Shown here in pieces: positions 9,069-17,444 of a DNA stretch of 64,000 bases (position 1 is the stretch's first letter; each line of letters opens with the position of its first letter). The stretch is taken from NCBI RefSeq assembly GCF_000407545.1, contig NZ_ASWH01000002.1, forward strand, positions 496,001-560,000, read 5' to 3'. The position numbers and the translations under genes were made by a program. Origin of the DNA: Enterococcus gilvus ATCC BAA-350. GTDB taxonomy: Bacteria; Bacillota; Bacilli; Lactobacillales; Enterococcaceae. The notes under the pieces are model-generated. The model saw only the letters and a list, made by a program, of their open reading frames with translations. It had not been told where the DNA came from and did no database searches.

Positions 9069-10553
9069 CTATTGCTTGTCTTTCTCCAGCGTCTTTTTCG
9101 GCAATCGGATCACAAACAGGGTCCCGACTTCCTTCTGACTTGAAACATCGATCGATCCGCCATGAAGCTGAATCAATTCTTTCACAATAGAAAGTCCCAA
9201 ACCAGATTCGCCGAGCTTCGTATTTTTTCTAGAGGGATCTGCCTTATAATAACGATCCCAGATGTTTTTTTGTTCCTCTTCGGTCATCCCGATGCCCGTA
9301 TCTTCCACAGAGACAAGAACCGTTGAATCCGTTTCTCGCAGGTCGACTTTTATCTCACCATTGTCCGTAAATTGGATGGCGTTCTGGATCACATTGACCA
9401 TGATCTGGATGAAACGATCCCGGTCGGCGTACACCTCGATCGGCTGCTCATTCAGCAAGCTCAAGCGGTCATTCACAGCGTCGGCCGTTTCTTGAAATTG
9501 CGTCAGAATGTTTCTTAATACGTCCGTTCCATCAAAAGAACACATCGTTAAGGTAATCTGATGGCTGCGTATGGTTTCATAATCCAAATTTTGCTTCACT
9601 AAGCGAATCAGCCGATCCGTCTCATTTTGCATCAGCACAATGGCTTTATCCTTTTGCGTTTCAGGGATCGCATTGTATTTCAATCCCTCCAGCAGACCTT
9701 TGATCGTCGTCAATGGGGTGCGCATTTCGTGGGACGTGTTTGCCATAAATTGCTTGCGCAGCTCTTCTTGGCGAATGATTTCCTTTTCATTGTCCTGCAA
9801 AGCCACCGCCATTTTATTGAAATCATGTGCTAATTCATTGAACTCATCTTTTCCTTTTTCCTCTTCCACCGTGATCTCAAAATTTCGATTCGTGATTTGG
9901 TTGACTGCCCGCTTCAAATCGTTGATCTTCTTCACCTGACGTGTCGCAAGGGCAAAACTGATAGCGCCGCCAAACAATAATGAAATAACAAATCCCTTCA
10001 ATAGATTGTCCGTAATCAGCTTCTGACTATTTTCCAAATCTCGGGCTGATTTCGCTGCGATCAAGACCCCGTAAAATTGATCTTGGTCAAATCGTCCTGA
10101 TAAAATGTAGGACGTTTGACTCGGTTCGCCTCTCAGGTCGTACTTGATCGTTTTCTCAAGGCTTCTTCCCGTTCGAATGATTTCCCATTCTTCGTTATTT
10201 AATAGGGAATCTAAAATTTTGAACTCTGTGGAAGAATAAATGACAGATTTGTTATTATCCAGCAATACAAACTTGATTCCTTGATTCGCAAGGATGACCT
10301 CAGCGTTATATAAATAGAAGCGTAGGTGTTCTTCTCTGGTCAGTGCATTGTAAGGACTAGAGAACGTATCCGGTAAATTTTCTTCTGGATGACTCAAATT
10401 ACGTTCAACAGAATCGATATAATCTCGAATTTGATTGTAATTTTGAGCCACCAACGTGCGTCGGTTAATATTCGTGAAAGAAAGACCGATCAAAACGATC
10501 GTCAAAATAATAATCAGCCAAAATGCTAAAAGCTGTTGATACAAATAACGCAT
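9069..10553 (-). CDS. sensor histidine kinase with no adjacent response regulator
   Basis: The start at 10553 has GGAGGG 5 nt upstream; the longer frame lacks a binding site. The 494-residue protein has a first membrane helix at about residues 9-27, an extracellular sensor region of roughly 140 residues, a second helix near 185, a HAMP linker, the HisKA box SHEMRTPL with the phosphorylated histidine near residue 273, and a HATPase_c domain with N box VIQNAIQF, G1 DTGIGM and G2 GESGLGLSIV. It is a classical class I kinase. Neither neighbouring gene is a response regulator, which is unusual, so its partner must be encoded elsewhere or it feeds a shared regulator. The signal is unknown. Confidence 0.87.
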   Translation of the reverse strand: MRYLYQQLLAFWLIIILTIVLIGLSFTNINRRTLVAQNYNQIRDYIDSVERNLSHPEENLPDTFSSPYNALTREEHLRFYLYNAEVILANQGIKFVLLDNNKSVIYSSTEFKILDSLLNNEEWEIIRTGRSLEKTIKYDLRGEPSQTSYILSGRFDQDQFYGVLIAAKSARDLENSQKLITDNLLKGFVISLLFGGAISFALATRQVKKINDLKRAVNQITNRNFEITVEEEKGKDEFNELAHDFNKMAVALQDNEKEIIRQEELRKQFMANTSHEMRTPLTTIKGLLEGLKYNAIPETQKDKAIVLMQNETDRLIRLVKQNLDYETIRSHQITLTMCSFDGTDVLRNILTQFQETADAVNDRLSLLNEQPIEVYADRDRFIQIMVNVIQNAIQFTDNGEIKVDLRETDSTVLVSVEDTGIGMTEEEQKNIWDRYYKADPSRKNTKLGESGLGLSIVKELIQLHGGSIDVSSQKEVGTLFVIRLPKKTLEKDKQ

Positions 10554-10707
10554 ACGCGCCCTCCTTCGTTCATGCTCGATACTTTTACAATAACTGATTT
10601 TCAAAGGCAAATCTCATAAATCACAGAATAATCAAAGAATGTTCTTATTGTTCATAATAAATTCATCTAGCAAAACTTCTTTAAACATTTTGAATGGTTT
10701 TTGGCAG

Positions 10708-10745
10708 AAAAAAACGCCTAACAACAGCTAGGCATTGTTAGGCGC
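10708..10745 (-). terminator. terminator after pnuC
   Basis: GCGCCTAACAA and TTGTTAGGCGTT form the stem on the minus strand around a 10-nt loop, followed by TTTTTTCTG. Confidence 0.88.
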
Positions 10746-10753
10746 TCGATTAA

Positions 10754-11497
10754 TTAATGACTCAAATGGTAGTATTCTTCTTCCATCTGCTGCATCCGTT
10801 CCCGTTCTTTTTTATTGTACCAAGGAGAAACGGTAAAGGCTAAGACGTCATTGATCAAGTAGACGGAACTGTTGACGAACATCGCCAAACTGGCTGATCC
10901 ATGTCTGAATGAGATATACCAAAGGACCATCTGGGCAAGACCTGAAGCCAGCCACCAGTAATATTGATTGTTGTAGCGTAGGAAACTAATGATTCCGGCG
11001 CTCAAACTGATTGAAAAGGCGATCGCGTCGATCCAAGGACGCGGATCATCCGTAAAGCGCTGGATCAAATAACCCGAAACGAAATACATCAGGATCGTGC
11101 TGATGATCGCGAGGACCCATGTCTTTCCAGTAAATTTACGAATTTTCGATGCCATGTTATGATTCCATTCTTTACTTAATAAAACGGGAATATCTAAAGT
11201 GATCATATACGCGATTTGTTCGCCGATGCTCAAATAATTTTTTGCGGAGTATCCGACGTAAATAAAACAAATGGCTGAAATAATTCCTAAAACACCGTTG
11301 ACTGATTTTGCGGCGTTGATGGACAAAATACATAACACGCCTAATGTCGTTCCGATAAAGGTGATTACTGTAAGTGCGTTCATCGGTTGATTGACGAGTG
11401 TCATGACCTGACAGCCTAAGCTAAAGAAAAAGAGATAATAGTTTTGTTGCGGCCATCCTTTTAATTGGTGAAGTAGAAATTTGAAATAGTTTAACAT
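10754..11497 (-). CDS. pnuC: PnuC-family nicotinamide riboside transporter
   Basis: This 247-residue protein has about seven hydrophobic helices and the PnuC pattern: the NGVLGIISAICFIYVGY segment in the first half and WYISFRHG plus the NSSVYLINDVLAF stretch near the C-terminus. PnuC proteins carry nicotinamide riboside (or related vitamins) by facilitated diffusion, trapped inside by phosphorylation. AAGGAG lies 7 nt before the ATG. A deoxynucleoside-kinase-type gene lies immediately upstream on the same strand, 54 bp away, which fits a nucleoside salvage unit, although that kinase family is not the usual NadR partner. Confidence 0.85.
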   Translation of the reverse strand: MLNYFKFLLHQLKGWPQQNYYLFFFSLGCQVMTLVNQPMNALTVITFIGTTLGVLCILSINAAKSVNGVLGIISAICFIYVGYSAKNYLSIGEQIAYMITLDIPVLLSKEWNHNMASKIRKFTGKTWVLAIISTILMYFVSGYLIQRFTDDPRPWIDAIAFSISLSAGIISFLRYNNQYYWWLASGLAQMVLWYISFRHGSASLAMFVNSSVYLINDVLAFTVSPWYNKKERERMQQMEEEYYHLSH

Positions 11498-11551
11498 GAT
11501 TGGCTCCTTCTAGAAAACGGTCGTTCTTTTTGGTTCATTTAAAAAGAAATA

Positions 11552-12259
11552 CTAAAAAATACCTTTTTCAATACTTCTTCTTGAAGAATAGCGGGAGCTC
11601 TGGGGCTCTTGCAGATTCAGTTTTTCGGTTTCTTCCTTGATTTGTTTGATCACGATCTCCGCCGCTTGCGGATCAGCGACAAAATCATAGCGATCCCCAT
11701 CAATTTGGATTTTTGGACAAATATCGAAGTTGTCGTACCATTCTTGGTAACGCTCATTTACCATTCGATAATACGCCAAGAGCTCTGGATTCGTGGCTAC
11801 TTGCTCGTACTCACGCCCTCTTTTTTCGATCCGATCCAGCATCACATCAAAAGAAACCTTGATATGCACCAGTAAATCAGGTCGTTTTTTCGGTGCTGCA
11901 TGCTCCAATTCCTTCAACATCGTCTCCATCAAATTGTCGTACTGGAGAACCTCGTCAGCACTCACCCGACCAAGATCCGCATTCAAATGAAATAACAGAC
12001 TGTCTTCGTAAATCGAGCGATCCAAAACATTGTCCGCTTGCTGCAATGCGTCCTTCATTGCTAAAAAGCGTTTATTTAAAAAGAATATTTGAAGCAGAAA
12101 CGTATATTTTTCTGGATTCGAGTAAAACAATGGCAGCACTTCGTTGTCATCCACATTCTCGTAAAATGGCTTCGAGTTCATCTCCTGCGACAACATATCT
12201 GTCAGACTGCTTTTTCCCGCACCAATCGTACCAGCGATCAATAGCATCGTTTCATCCAT
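11552..12259 (-). CDS. deoxynucleoside kinase (dAK/dGK type)
   Basis: The protein phosphorylates deoxynucleosides, probably deoxyadenosine or deoxyguanosine, for DNA precursor salvage in the cytosol. It shows the P-loop GTIGAGKSS near residue 10, the substrate/catalytic DRSIYED motif near residue 80 and a lid-region KRGREYE segment, all typical of the dNK family; most of the 235 residues fit the usual length and the tail after about 215 is unconserved and basic. The ATG at 12259 abuts its GGG, so the second ATG at 12247 (AGAAGGG 12 nt upstream) may be the true start. It is followed by pnuC on the same strand. Confidence 0.85.
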   Translation of the reverse strand: MDETMLLIAGTIGAGKSSLTDMLSQEMNSKPFYENVDDNEVLPLFYSNPEKYTFLLQIFFLNKRFLAMKDALQQADNVLDRSIYEDSLLFHLNADLGRVSADEVLQYDNLMETMLKELEHAAPKKRPDLLVHIKVSFDVMLDRIEKRGREYEQVATNPELLAYYRMVNERYQEWYDNFDICPKIQIDGDRYDFVADPQAAEIVIKQIKEETEKLNLQEPQSSRYSSRRSIEKGIF

Positions 12260-12423
12260 CCCTTCTCACTAAAAATTATTTTTTATCCTTGATAATAGTA
12301 CTCCTAAACTTTTTTGAAGTAAAGTCTAGATTTTGTGTCTTTTTAGTGATATGAGAAAAACAGACACAATATATAGTGTTTTCGGTTACACGAAATTGAA
12401 TGTGCTTTCTTTCCTATCAAAAC

Positions 12424-12454
12424 AAAAAAGACGCGAATCTCATGTATTCGCGTC
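12424..12454 (-). terminator. terminator of the marR operon
   Basis: GACGCGAAT and ATTCGCGTC form a perfect 9-bp stem (12430-12454) around a 7-nt loop; the minus strand then reads TTTTTTG. Confidence 0.9.
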
Positions 12455-12468
12455 TCCTGTAAAAATCA

Positions 12469-12678
12469 TTACCATTCCATATCTTCCATCCGATTCTCTA
12501 ATTCTCGGATTTCTTCTGTGAGTTCTTCCATCGCATCCTTGATTTCATCCAGCGTCATCCCACTAGAGCTGTAGCCTTTGTAATAGGCTGTGACATACTC
12601 TGACTCCTCTAATTGACGGAGCCGATTCCGAAGAGTGCCCAGAAGTTCAATGTCTCTTTCATATTGAAGCTCGTCCAT
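12469..12678 (-). CDS. small acidic coiled-coil protein, unknown function
   Basis: This 69-residue protein is rich in Glu, Leu and Arg with heptad-like spacing (LGTLRNRLRQLEESE and ELTEEIRELENRMEDMEW), so a helical hairpin or coiled coil is likely. It has no signal peptide or cysteine. It starts 12 bp after the preceding hypothetical gene with an AAAGGAG site and is the last gene of the marR operon. I do not recognise a family. The operon position suggests a link to the same stress response, but that is inference. Confidence 0.65.
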   Translation of the reverse strand: MDELQYERDIELLGTLRNRLRQLEESEYVTAYYKGYSSSGMTLDEIKDAMEELTEEIRELENRMEDMEW

Positions 12679-12690
12679 CCGTTTTCTCCT

Positions 12691-13263
12691 TTACGCTAAC
12701 GCACTCGGACTTGGCAATTGCGGGCCTTTTCCTTCTCTTGCTAGAACCCAATCATCGTTGTCCCACATTTCCGTTTTGCGACGACCGCGGAAATAATCCC
12801 ATCGTGAATCGATTTCCATTTCTACCACTGCACCGCCGCCGCCGAGGGTTACCCAGTTGTAGCTGCCGTTTCTGTGTGCAAACTTGATCCATTGCACAGG
12901 GAAAGTTTGTTCTACTCCGTTCTCGTCAATAAAAGAACGTCGTTGATTTTCATTTCGGATGAAGGATAGTCCTCTGGCATATGAGCGGTTGGTTTTATGG
13001 AAGACTTCCTCCGCCAGATCCATCGCCCGTTCATTGGATAGTAATTTTCCATCGGGTACGTGGGAATAATCCTTGAAGCTTACAAGAACACCGTTCTCGA
13101 TGACTTCAATGATTCTTTCTCCGTTATAGGTATACACGCCGTCTTTTTGGTAGCGATCAATGGTGACTGTTTTTTTATTTCTACTCTCAACCGCTTCATT
13201 GACTAATTCATAGTCCTTTGGCATGGTTGTTAATTGTTCTGATAAATGGTGTTTGATTTGCAT
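12691..13263 (-). CDS. hypothetical protein of the marR operon
   Basis: The 190-residue protein has no signal peptide or membrane helix and is probably cytosolic. Two regions look weakly like PepSY-type modules: NERAMDLAEEVFHK in the middle, and later WVTLGGGGAVVEMEIDS followed by an aromatic/basic stretch (WDYFRGRRK). The C-terminus is Pro/Ser rich. I do not assign a family. It lies 13 bp after marR and 12 bp before the small coiled-coil gene, so the three are almost surely co-transcribed; GGGCGATAACC precedes its ATG. Confidence 0.7.
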   Translation of the reverse strand: MQIKHHLSEQLTTMPKDYELVNEAVESRNKKTVTIDRYQKDGVYTYNGERIIEVIENGVLVSFKDYSHVPDGKLLSNERAMDLAEEVFHKTNRSYARGLSFIRNENQRRSFIDENGVEQTFPVQWIKFAHRNGSYNWVTLGGGGAVVEMEIDSRWDYFRGRRKTEMWDNDDWVLAREGKGPQLPSPSALA

Positions 13264-13276
13264 GGTTATCGCCCTT

Positions 13277-13696
13277 TCATTCTGACTCAGCTAATTTTCC
13301 TAATAGTTTTTCAAATGTTTCCTGCTCTGCTGAGGTTAACAAGGAGAGAAACTTGGATTGAGCACGCGCAACGCTTTCGATGATTTCAGCATATACCGCA
13401 TTTCCTTCTTCGGTTAATTCCAGTAGAAAGCCTCTCCGATCATGGTCGTTTTTTTCTTTTAATACAAATCCTAGATCGATTAATTTCTGTGTGGTTCTCG
13501 TCACATTGCTTCCGTTAAGTCCTGTCAGTGTGATCAACTTCTCTTGAGGCAATCCTCCGTGATCGTGGATCTTCATGATAAAGTAATAGTTTGTAGCGTT
13601 CAACCGCAACGGGGCCAGCTCTAGATCAAGCTCTTTATGATAATCTCTCGATAATTTTCCTAACCATTTCAAGTTACTTTCTGTTTTCTGCTCCAT
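13277..13696 (-). CDS. MarR family transcriptional regulator
   Basis: Read from the ATG at 13696 with AAGGAGGGG upstream, the protein is 139 residues, the normal MarR length. The winged HTH is visible as LPQEKLITLTGLNGSNVTRT for the recognition helix and KNDHDRRGFLLELTEEG for the wing with its DxRxxxLxLT signature. It heads a three-gene operon and is divergent from an MFS exporter. The shared 133-bp gap holds two promoters and a palindrome between the -10 boxes, so it should repress both directions until a ligand binds. Confidence 0.88.
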   Translation of the reverse strand: MEQKTESNLKWLGKLSRDYHKELDLELAPLRLNATNYYFIMKIHDHGGLPQEKLITLTGLNGSNVTRTTQKLIDLGFVLKEKNDHDRRGFLLELTEEGNAVYAEIIESVARAQSKFLSLLTSAEQETFEKLLGKLAESE

Positions 13697-13714
13697 AAAA
13701 CCCCTCCTTTTTAG

Positions 13715-13788
13715 TTGACAACTCTCGTCTGCGCGATTTATAATTGCGTGCGCAAGCATATAATAAATCCATTTGACTTTTTTGTCAA
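13715..13788. promoter_or_regulatory. overlapping divergent promoters with MarR palindrome
   Basis: For the exporter (plus strand) TTGACA at 13715-13720 and TATAAT at 13739-13744 are 18 bp apart. For marR (minus strand) TTGACA at 13788-13783 and TATTAT at 13765-13760 are 17 bp apart. The palindrome TTGCGTGCGCAA (13744-13755) sits between the two -10 boxes, where a bound repressor would block both. Confidence 0.75.
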
Positions 13789-13829
13789 TCCATTGGCTTG
13801 TATGCGTGACTTATTAAGGAGGTCTTTTC

Positions 13830-15197
13830 ATGGGCAACACAAAAAAAGGATGGATGTTACTGGCGATCTATATTGCGACCTTTATGACAGCGATCGAATC
13901 CACCATCGTCGTGACGGCGGCGAACGCGATCTCGAAAAGCTTCGCTGGCGATGTTCCTATTTCTTTATTATTCTCGAGTTATCTATTTTCTAGTGCCTTA
14001 GCAACACCGATTTTAAGCCGACTGGCTGATCAATATGGGAAGAAACGAGTTTTTCTATTCGGACTTTTCTTGTTTATCGTCGGAACTTTTTTATGCGGCA
14101 TTTCGACATCCTTTTCTTTGCTGATTCTCTTTCGGGTGCTCCAAGGAATCGGCGCTGGCGGCATTATGCCCATCACCTTTGCCTTGATTGGTGATTTGTT
14201 CGATTTTGAGACGCGCGGGAAGATCATGGGATTGAATAATTCGGCTTGGGGGATCGCTTCTTTGGTTGCCCCGCTACTTGGCGGCTTCTTAGTCAGCCAG
14301 CTAAGTTGGCATTGGGTCTTCTTTATCAATATTCCTTTTGGTCTTTTGACGATCTTGATCGTTCAGTTCTTTTATAAGGAAGAAAAAAAATCTTCTTCAA
14401 CGAAATTCTCATTTAATGAACTGAAACAATATTTGTTTTTAACGGTCAGTCTGTTTCTTGTACTCGTTGGCATTCAAGTACTGACTACGAATCTCGGATT
14501 CGGCGGACTTTTCTTCGTCGCGGGCATCATCCTTCTGTACACATTCCTTCTTAGTGAAAGAAAGCAAGCAGACCCTGTTTTGCCCATCGAAGCGTTCAAG
14601 GCTTCCGGATTTCTGTTATTTACAATGATCACTTTTTTGATCAACGGGGTATTGATTGGCTTTCAAGTTTATGTGCCTTTATGGATTCAAACGGAAATGC
14701 ACCTGTCTCCAACCTTTGCTGGATTGGCGCTTTTACCGTCCTCCATTTTCTTCATTACCGGTTCGTTCTTTTCCGCCCAGCTTAGCAAGCGCTTCGGTAG
14801 GGAACGCTTATTGATTTTCTGTTTGGCGGTCAATATCGCGGTATTTGCGGTTTTAGGTGTACTGCCTCAACACGCACCTTATCTTGCCTTTCTCCTTTTG
14901 GCTTGTTTCTCAGGTTTTGGCATTGGGACGACGGTTACGACCAGCGTATTATCCGCACAAGCGGCTGCGACTGGTAACAATATTGGCGCAGTATCGGGAT
15001 TTATCACGCTCTTTCGAACACTCGGACAAAGCTTCATGATCACCTTCTTCGGCATGATCTTTTCCCTTTTTGCACATTCATCTCTTTCGACCACGGGCTA
15101 TCACGCCGTCTTTTTCTCGGCAGCATTGATCGTACTAATCAGCCTGTTACTCGTCTATTTTGCGACACGAATCACCAAGGAAAAAACACCGAACTAA
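13830..15197 (+). CDS. MFS multidrug exporter, DHA2-like
   Basis: This 455-residue membrane protein has about fourteen hydrophobic segments. The motifs are those of drug:proton antiporters: ESTIVVTAANAI in helix 1, ADQYGKKR in the first loop, RVLQGIGAGG in helix 4 and GLNNSAWGIASLVAPLLGG for helix 5. AGGAGG lies 8 nt before the ATG. It is divergent from marR and should be induced by the MarR ligand. It is about 50 residues shorter than the PadR-linked exporter at 6784-8319, mainly in the C-terminal loop. The substrate is unknown. Confidence 0.87.
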   Translation: MGNTKKGWMLLAIYIATFMTAIESTIVVTAANAISKSFAGDVPISLLFSSYLFSSALATPILSRLADQYGKKRVFLFGLFLFIVGTFLCGISTSFSLLILFRVLQGIGAGGIMPITFALIGDLFDFETRGKIMGLNNSAWGIASLVAPLLGGFLVSQLSWHWVFFINIPFGLLTILIVQFFYKEEKKSSSTKFSFNELKQYLFLTVSLFLVLVGIQVLTTNLGFGGLFFVAGIILLYTFLLSERKQADPVLPIEAFKASGFLLFTMITFLINGVLIGFQVYVPLWIQTEMHLSPTFAGLALLPSSIFFITGSFFSAQLSKRFGRERLLIFCLAVNIAVFAVLGVLPQHAPYLAFLLLACFSGFGIGTTVTTSVLSAQAAATGNNIGAVSGFITLFRTLGQSFMITFFGMIFSLFAHSSLSTTGYHAVFFSAALIVLISLLLVYFATRITKEKTPN

Positions 15198-15202
15198 CAG
15201 AA

Positions 15203-15235
15203 AACTGGCTGCCGATTTGGCAGCCAGTTTTTGTA
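15203..15235 (+). terminator. terminator after the MarR-linked exporter
   Basis: AAACTGGCTGCC and GGCAGCCAGTTT form a perfect 12-bp stem around GATTT, followed by TTG. Confidence 0.88.
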
Positions 15236-15251
15236 GGCACATCGATAAAAC

Positions 15252-15285
15252 AAAAAAAGAAGTCAGTTCACACTGACTTCTTCTC
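15252..15285 (-). terminator. terminator of the glycerol/dihydroxyacetone block
   Basis: GAAGTCAGT (15259-15267) pairs with ACTGACTTC (15272-15280); the minus strand ends in TTTTTTTG. It lies 14 bp past the dhaM stop. Confidence 0.88.
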
Positions 15286-15298
15286 GAATAACGATTTT

Positions 15299-15667
15299 CT
15301 ATTTTACTTTTAAAGCAGCGAGTTGCGTTTCTATATCGGCTTCTCCGACATCTGCTGCCAACAATGCACAGGCGGTGTACGCACTTTCAACCAAAGCGGT
15401 ATCAAAGAGCGTCACTTTTTTTTCGGTCATTTCGATGGCCATTTCTAAATTCATTTTGGCACTGCCAAGGTCATAAAAAGCAAGGAGCTCGTCAGCGGAA
15501 TTTTCTTCGATCGCTTGAGAGATCCGTTCCATTGATGTGCCGATGCCGCCGTCTTCTAACCCTCCGGCAGTCGTAACAGGAACATCTTTTGCGACTTCAC
15601 CGATCAACCGTTTCAGTCCTTCAGGTATTTCTTTTGTGTGTGATACCAATACTACGCCTCTAGTCAT
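15299..15667 (-). CDS. dhaM: dihydroxyacetone kinase phosphotransfer subunit DhaM
   Basis: DhaM relays phosphate from PTS HPr to the ADP cofactor in DhaL. The 122-residue protein is a single EIIA-mannose-like domain, the short form found in Firmicutes. The phosphorylated histidine is in GVVLVSHTKE (residue 10), and the GGLEDGGIGTS loop is conserved. I take the ATG at 15667, which overlaps the dhaL stop by 8 nt and gives the family's usual N-terminus; the frame extends three codons further to 15676. It is the last gene of the block. Confidence 0.92.
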   Translation of the reverse strand: MTRGVVLVSHTKEIPEGLKRLIGEVAKDVPVTTAGGLEDGGIGTSMERISQAIEENSADELLAFYDLGSAKMNLEMAIEMTEKKVTLFDTALVESAYTACALLAADVGEADIETQLAALKVK

Positions 15668-16238
15668 TAAAAACACCTGCCTCGATCATGGATTCAAATA
15701 AATATGCAGAGGACATGGCGCCAGGATCAATGTGTCCGATCGACCGTTCGCCGACATAAGAAGCCCGTCCTTTTGTTGCTTTGATATTTTTTGTTTTTTC
15801 GACTAAGATCTCAAGTGTTGCTGGATTCAACGTTCCATTGTTCAAGTTTTCTACCGCGGGCACCCATAGATCAAGCATCGTTTTTTCACCAGGTTTTGAA
15901 TTGCCTCGTTTTTCGATCCCCGCAATGGCTGCATTTAGTAAGATTTCTGGTTCACTTGATTCTTTGCTGGCTTTCATCATTTCCATCATTGCTGTCCCGT
16001 AAAGAGGACCTGATGCCCCGCCGACTTTGCTGATCAACGCCATAGCAGTCGCCTTCAAAATGTCCGGCAATTCTCCAGACAGATCCGCAGCCATCACCGC
16101 GTCCATCCCGCGAGCCATATTGTTTCCATGGTCGCCATCGCCGATCGGTGTATCGAGTTCGCTTAAATAGTCTTTCTTGATCTGGATTTTTTCATTGAAT
16201 AGTTCTAAGGTTTTTCGTAAATTATCTGGTGTAAACAT
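15660..16238 (-). CDS. dhaL: dihydroxyacetone kinase ADP-binding subunit DhaL
   Basis: DhaL carries a permanently bound ADP that is rephosphorylated by DhaM and passes phosphate to dihydroxyacetone held by DhaK. The 192-residue protein shows the Mg/ADP-binding motif DTPIGDGDHGNNM near residue 27 and the GGASGPLYGTAMM segment, both diagnostic of the DhaL fold. AAGGAGG lies 7 nt before the ATG. It overlaps dhaM and follows dhaK by 68 bp, so the three subunits are made together. Confidence 0.93.
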   Translation of the reverse strand: MFTPDNLRKTLELFNEKIQIKKDYLSELDTPIGDGDHGNNMARGMDAVMAADLSGELPDILKATAMALISKVGGASGPLYGTAMMEMMKASKESSEPEILLNAAIAGIEKRGNSKPGEKTMLDLWVPAVENLNNGTLNPATLEILVEKTKNIKATKGRASYVGERSIGHIDPGAMSSAYLFESMIEAGVFND

Positions 16239-16306
16239 AATGGGCCTCCTTGGATACTCTTTTGTACAGCATTTCGATCGTTATACGTTCCAGCTAACAG
16301 TTCTTT

Positions 16307-17290
16307 TTACCAAGCAATCGTGTGAACGGGTTCATTCAATAAGCGCACACGTTCGTCGTCTAATTTGATCATCGTGATGGATGCTCCGGCCATCTCCAAC
16401 GAAGTCATGTAGTTTCCAACTTTACTGAAAGCAAGATCGAGGCCGTCTTCCGCCAAAATCTTTTTACTGTCATTGAATAAAATGAACAGCTCCATCAATG
16501 GCGTTGCGCCCATCCCGTTAACGAATAATCCGTATTTATCGCCTTCTTGCCACTTGAATTCTGCTTTCAATTTACTGATGATCTCTTCGGCGATCGCGTG
16601 AGAAGGTTTGATCTTTTCACGGCGATACCCAGGTTCCCCATGGATTCCTACACCAAACTCGATTTCGTCATCTGCTAAAACAAATCCTGGCTTGCCCACT
16701 TCTGGGACAGTCGCTCCAGATAACGCGATGCCGACTGTTTTTATATCTTCTACTAACGCTTTTCCGTAGCTTGCCAATTCAGAAATAGATTTTCCTTCAC
16801 GGGCCATGGCACCTAAAATTTTATGAACCAATACGGTCCCAGCTACACCGCGCCGACCTTGTGTATAGGTACTGTCTTCTACAGCAATGTCATCATCTAC
16901 CAAAACAGAATCGACTTCAATATCATCCATTTCTGCCAAATCTTTTGCCATATCAAAATTCATGACATCGCCTGAATAATTTTTAACGATCATTAATGTG
17001 CCTTTGCCTTTATCAGTTGCTTTGATGGCTTCATGGATTTGATCGGGAGTTGGCGAAGTGAAGACCTGACCACAAACTGCGGCACTTAACATACCATCCC
17101 CAACAAACCCTGCATGAGAAGGTTCATGACCGCTTCCGCCGCCGCTGACCAATGCCACTTGATCATACTCATCACTACGTGCAACAACTAATGTTTCCGG
17201 TACTTGCTTTACATAATCTGGATACGCGCCAACTAATCCGCTGACCATTTCTTCCACAACATTCTTTGGATCATTGATAATTTTTTTCAC
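16307..17290 (-). CDS. dhaK: dihydroxyacetone kinase substrate-binding subunit DhaK
   Basis: DhaK binds dihydroxyacetone covalently through a histidine hemiaminal. I use a GTG start at 17290 with AGGAGG 9 nt upstream; this gives the standard KKIINDP N-terminus and a 327-residue protein, whereas the longer frame to 17392 adds an unrelated tail. Visible motifs are VSGGGSGHEPSHAGFVG, with its HEPSH element, and the later GVGIHGEPGYRR segment that should carry the substrate histidine. It lies in the same direction as glpO-glpK-glpF, with a hairpin between glpF and dhaK. No glycerol dehydrogenase gene is present to make dihydroxyacetone. Confidence 0.93.
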   Translation of the reverse strand: MKKIINDPKNVVEEMVSGLVGAYPDYVKQVPETLVVARSDEYDQVALVSGGGSGHEPSHAGFVGDGMLSAAVCGQVFTSPTPDQIHEAIKATDKGKGTLMIVKNYSGDVMNFDMAKDLAEMDDIEVDSVLVDDDIAVEDSTYTQGRRGVAGTVLVHKILGAMAREGKSISELASYGKALVEDIKTVGIALSGATVPEVGKPGFVLADDEIEFGVGIHGEPGYRREKIKPSHAIAEEIISKLKAEFKWQEGDKYGLFVNGMGATPLMELFILFNDSKKILAEDGLDLAFSKVGNYMTSLEMAGASITMIKLDDERVRLLNEPVHTIAW

Positions 17291-17395
17291 TTGCTCTTCC
17301 TCCTTATTCACTTCAAAGTATTTGTTCCTCCTTAACCGTAGAACAAATCCCTTTTTTTGTCCACGATCCGCTTCTACAGGGGCCGCAGACATTGG

Positions 17396-17437
17396 TATTA
17401 AAAATAGTAGGGTAATAGAACATGTCCTATTACCCTA
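17396..17437 (-). terminator. hairpin between glpF and dhaK
   Basis: TAGGGTAATAG (17408-17418) and CTATTACCCTA (17427-17437) form a perfect 11-bp stem with an 8-nt loop; on the minus strand CTATTTTTAATA follows. It is a moderate terminator or attenuator that could lower dha expression relative to glp. Confidence 0.65.
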
Positions 17438-17444
17438 AACAAAC

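Noticed and set aside
17291-17392. 34-codon N-terminal extension of dhaK
   Set aside because: It has no family resemblance, and a GTG with AGGAGG at 17290 gives the standard DhaK N-terminus.
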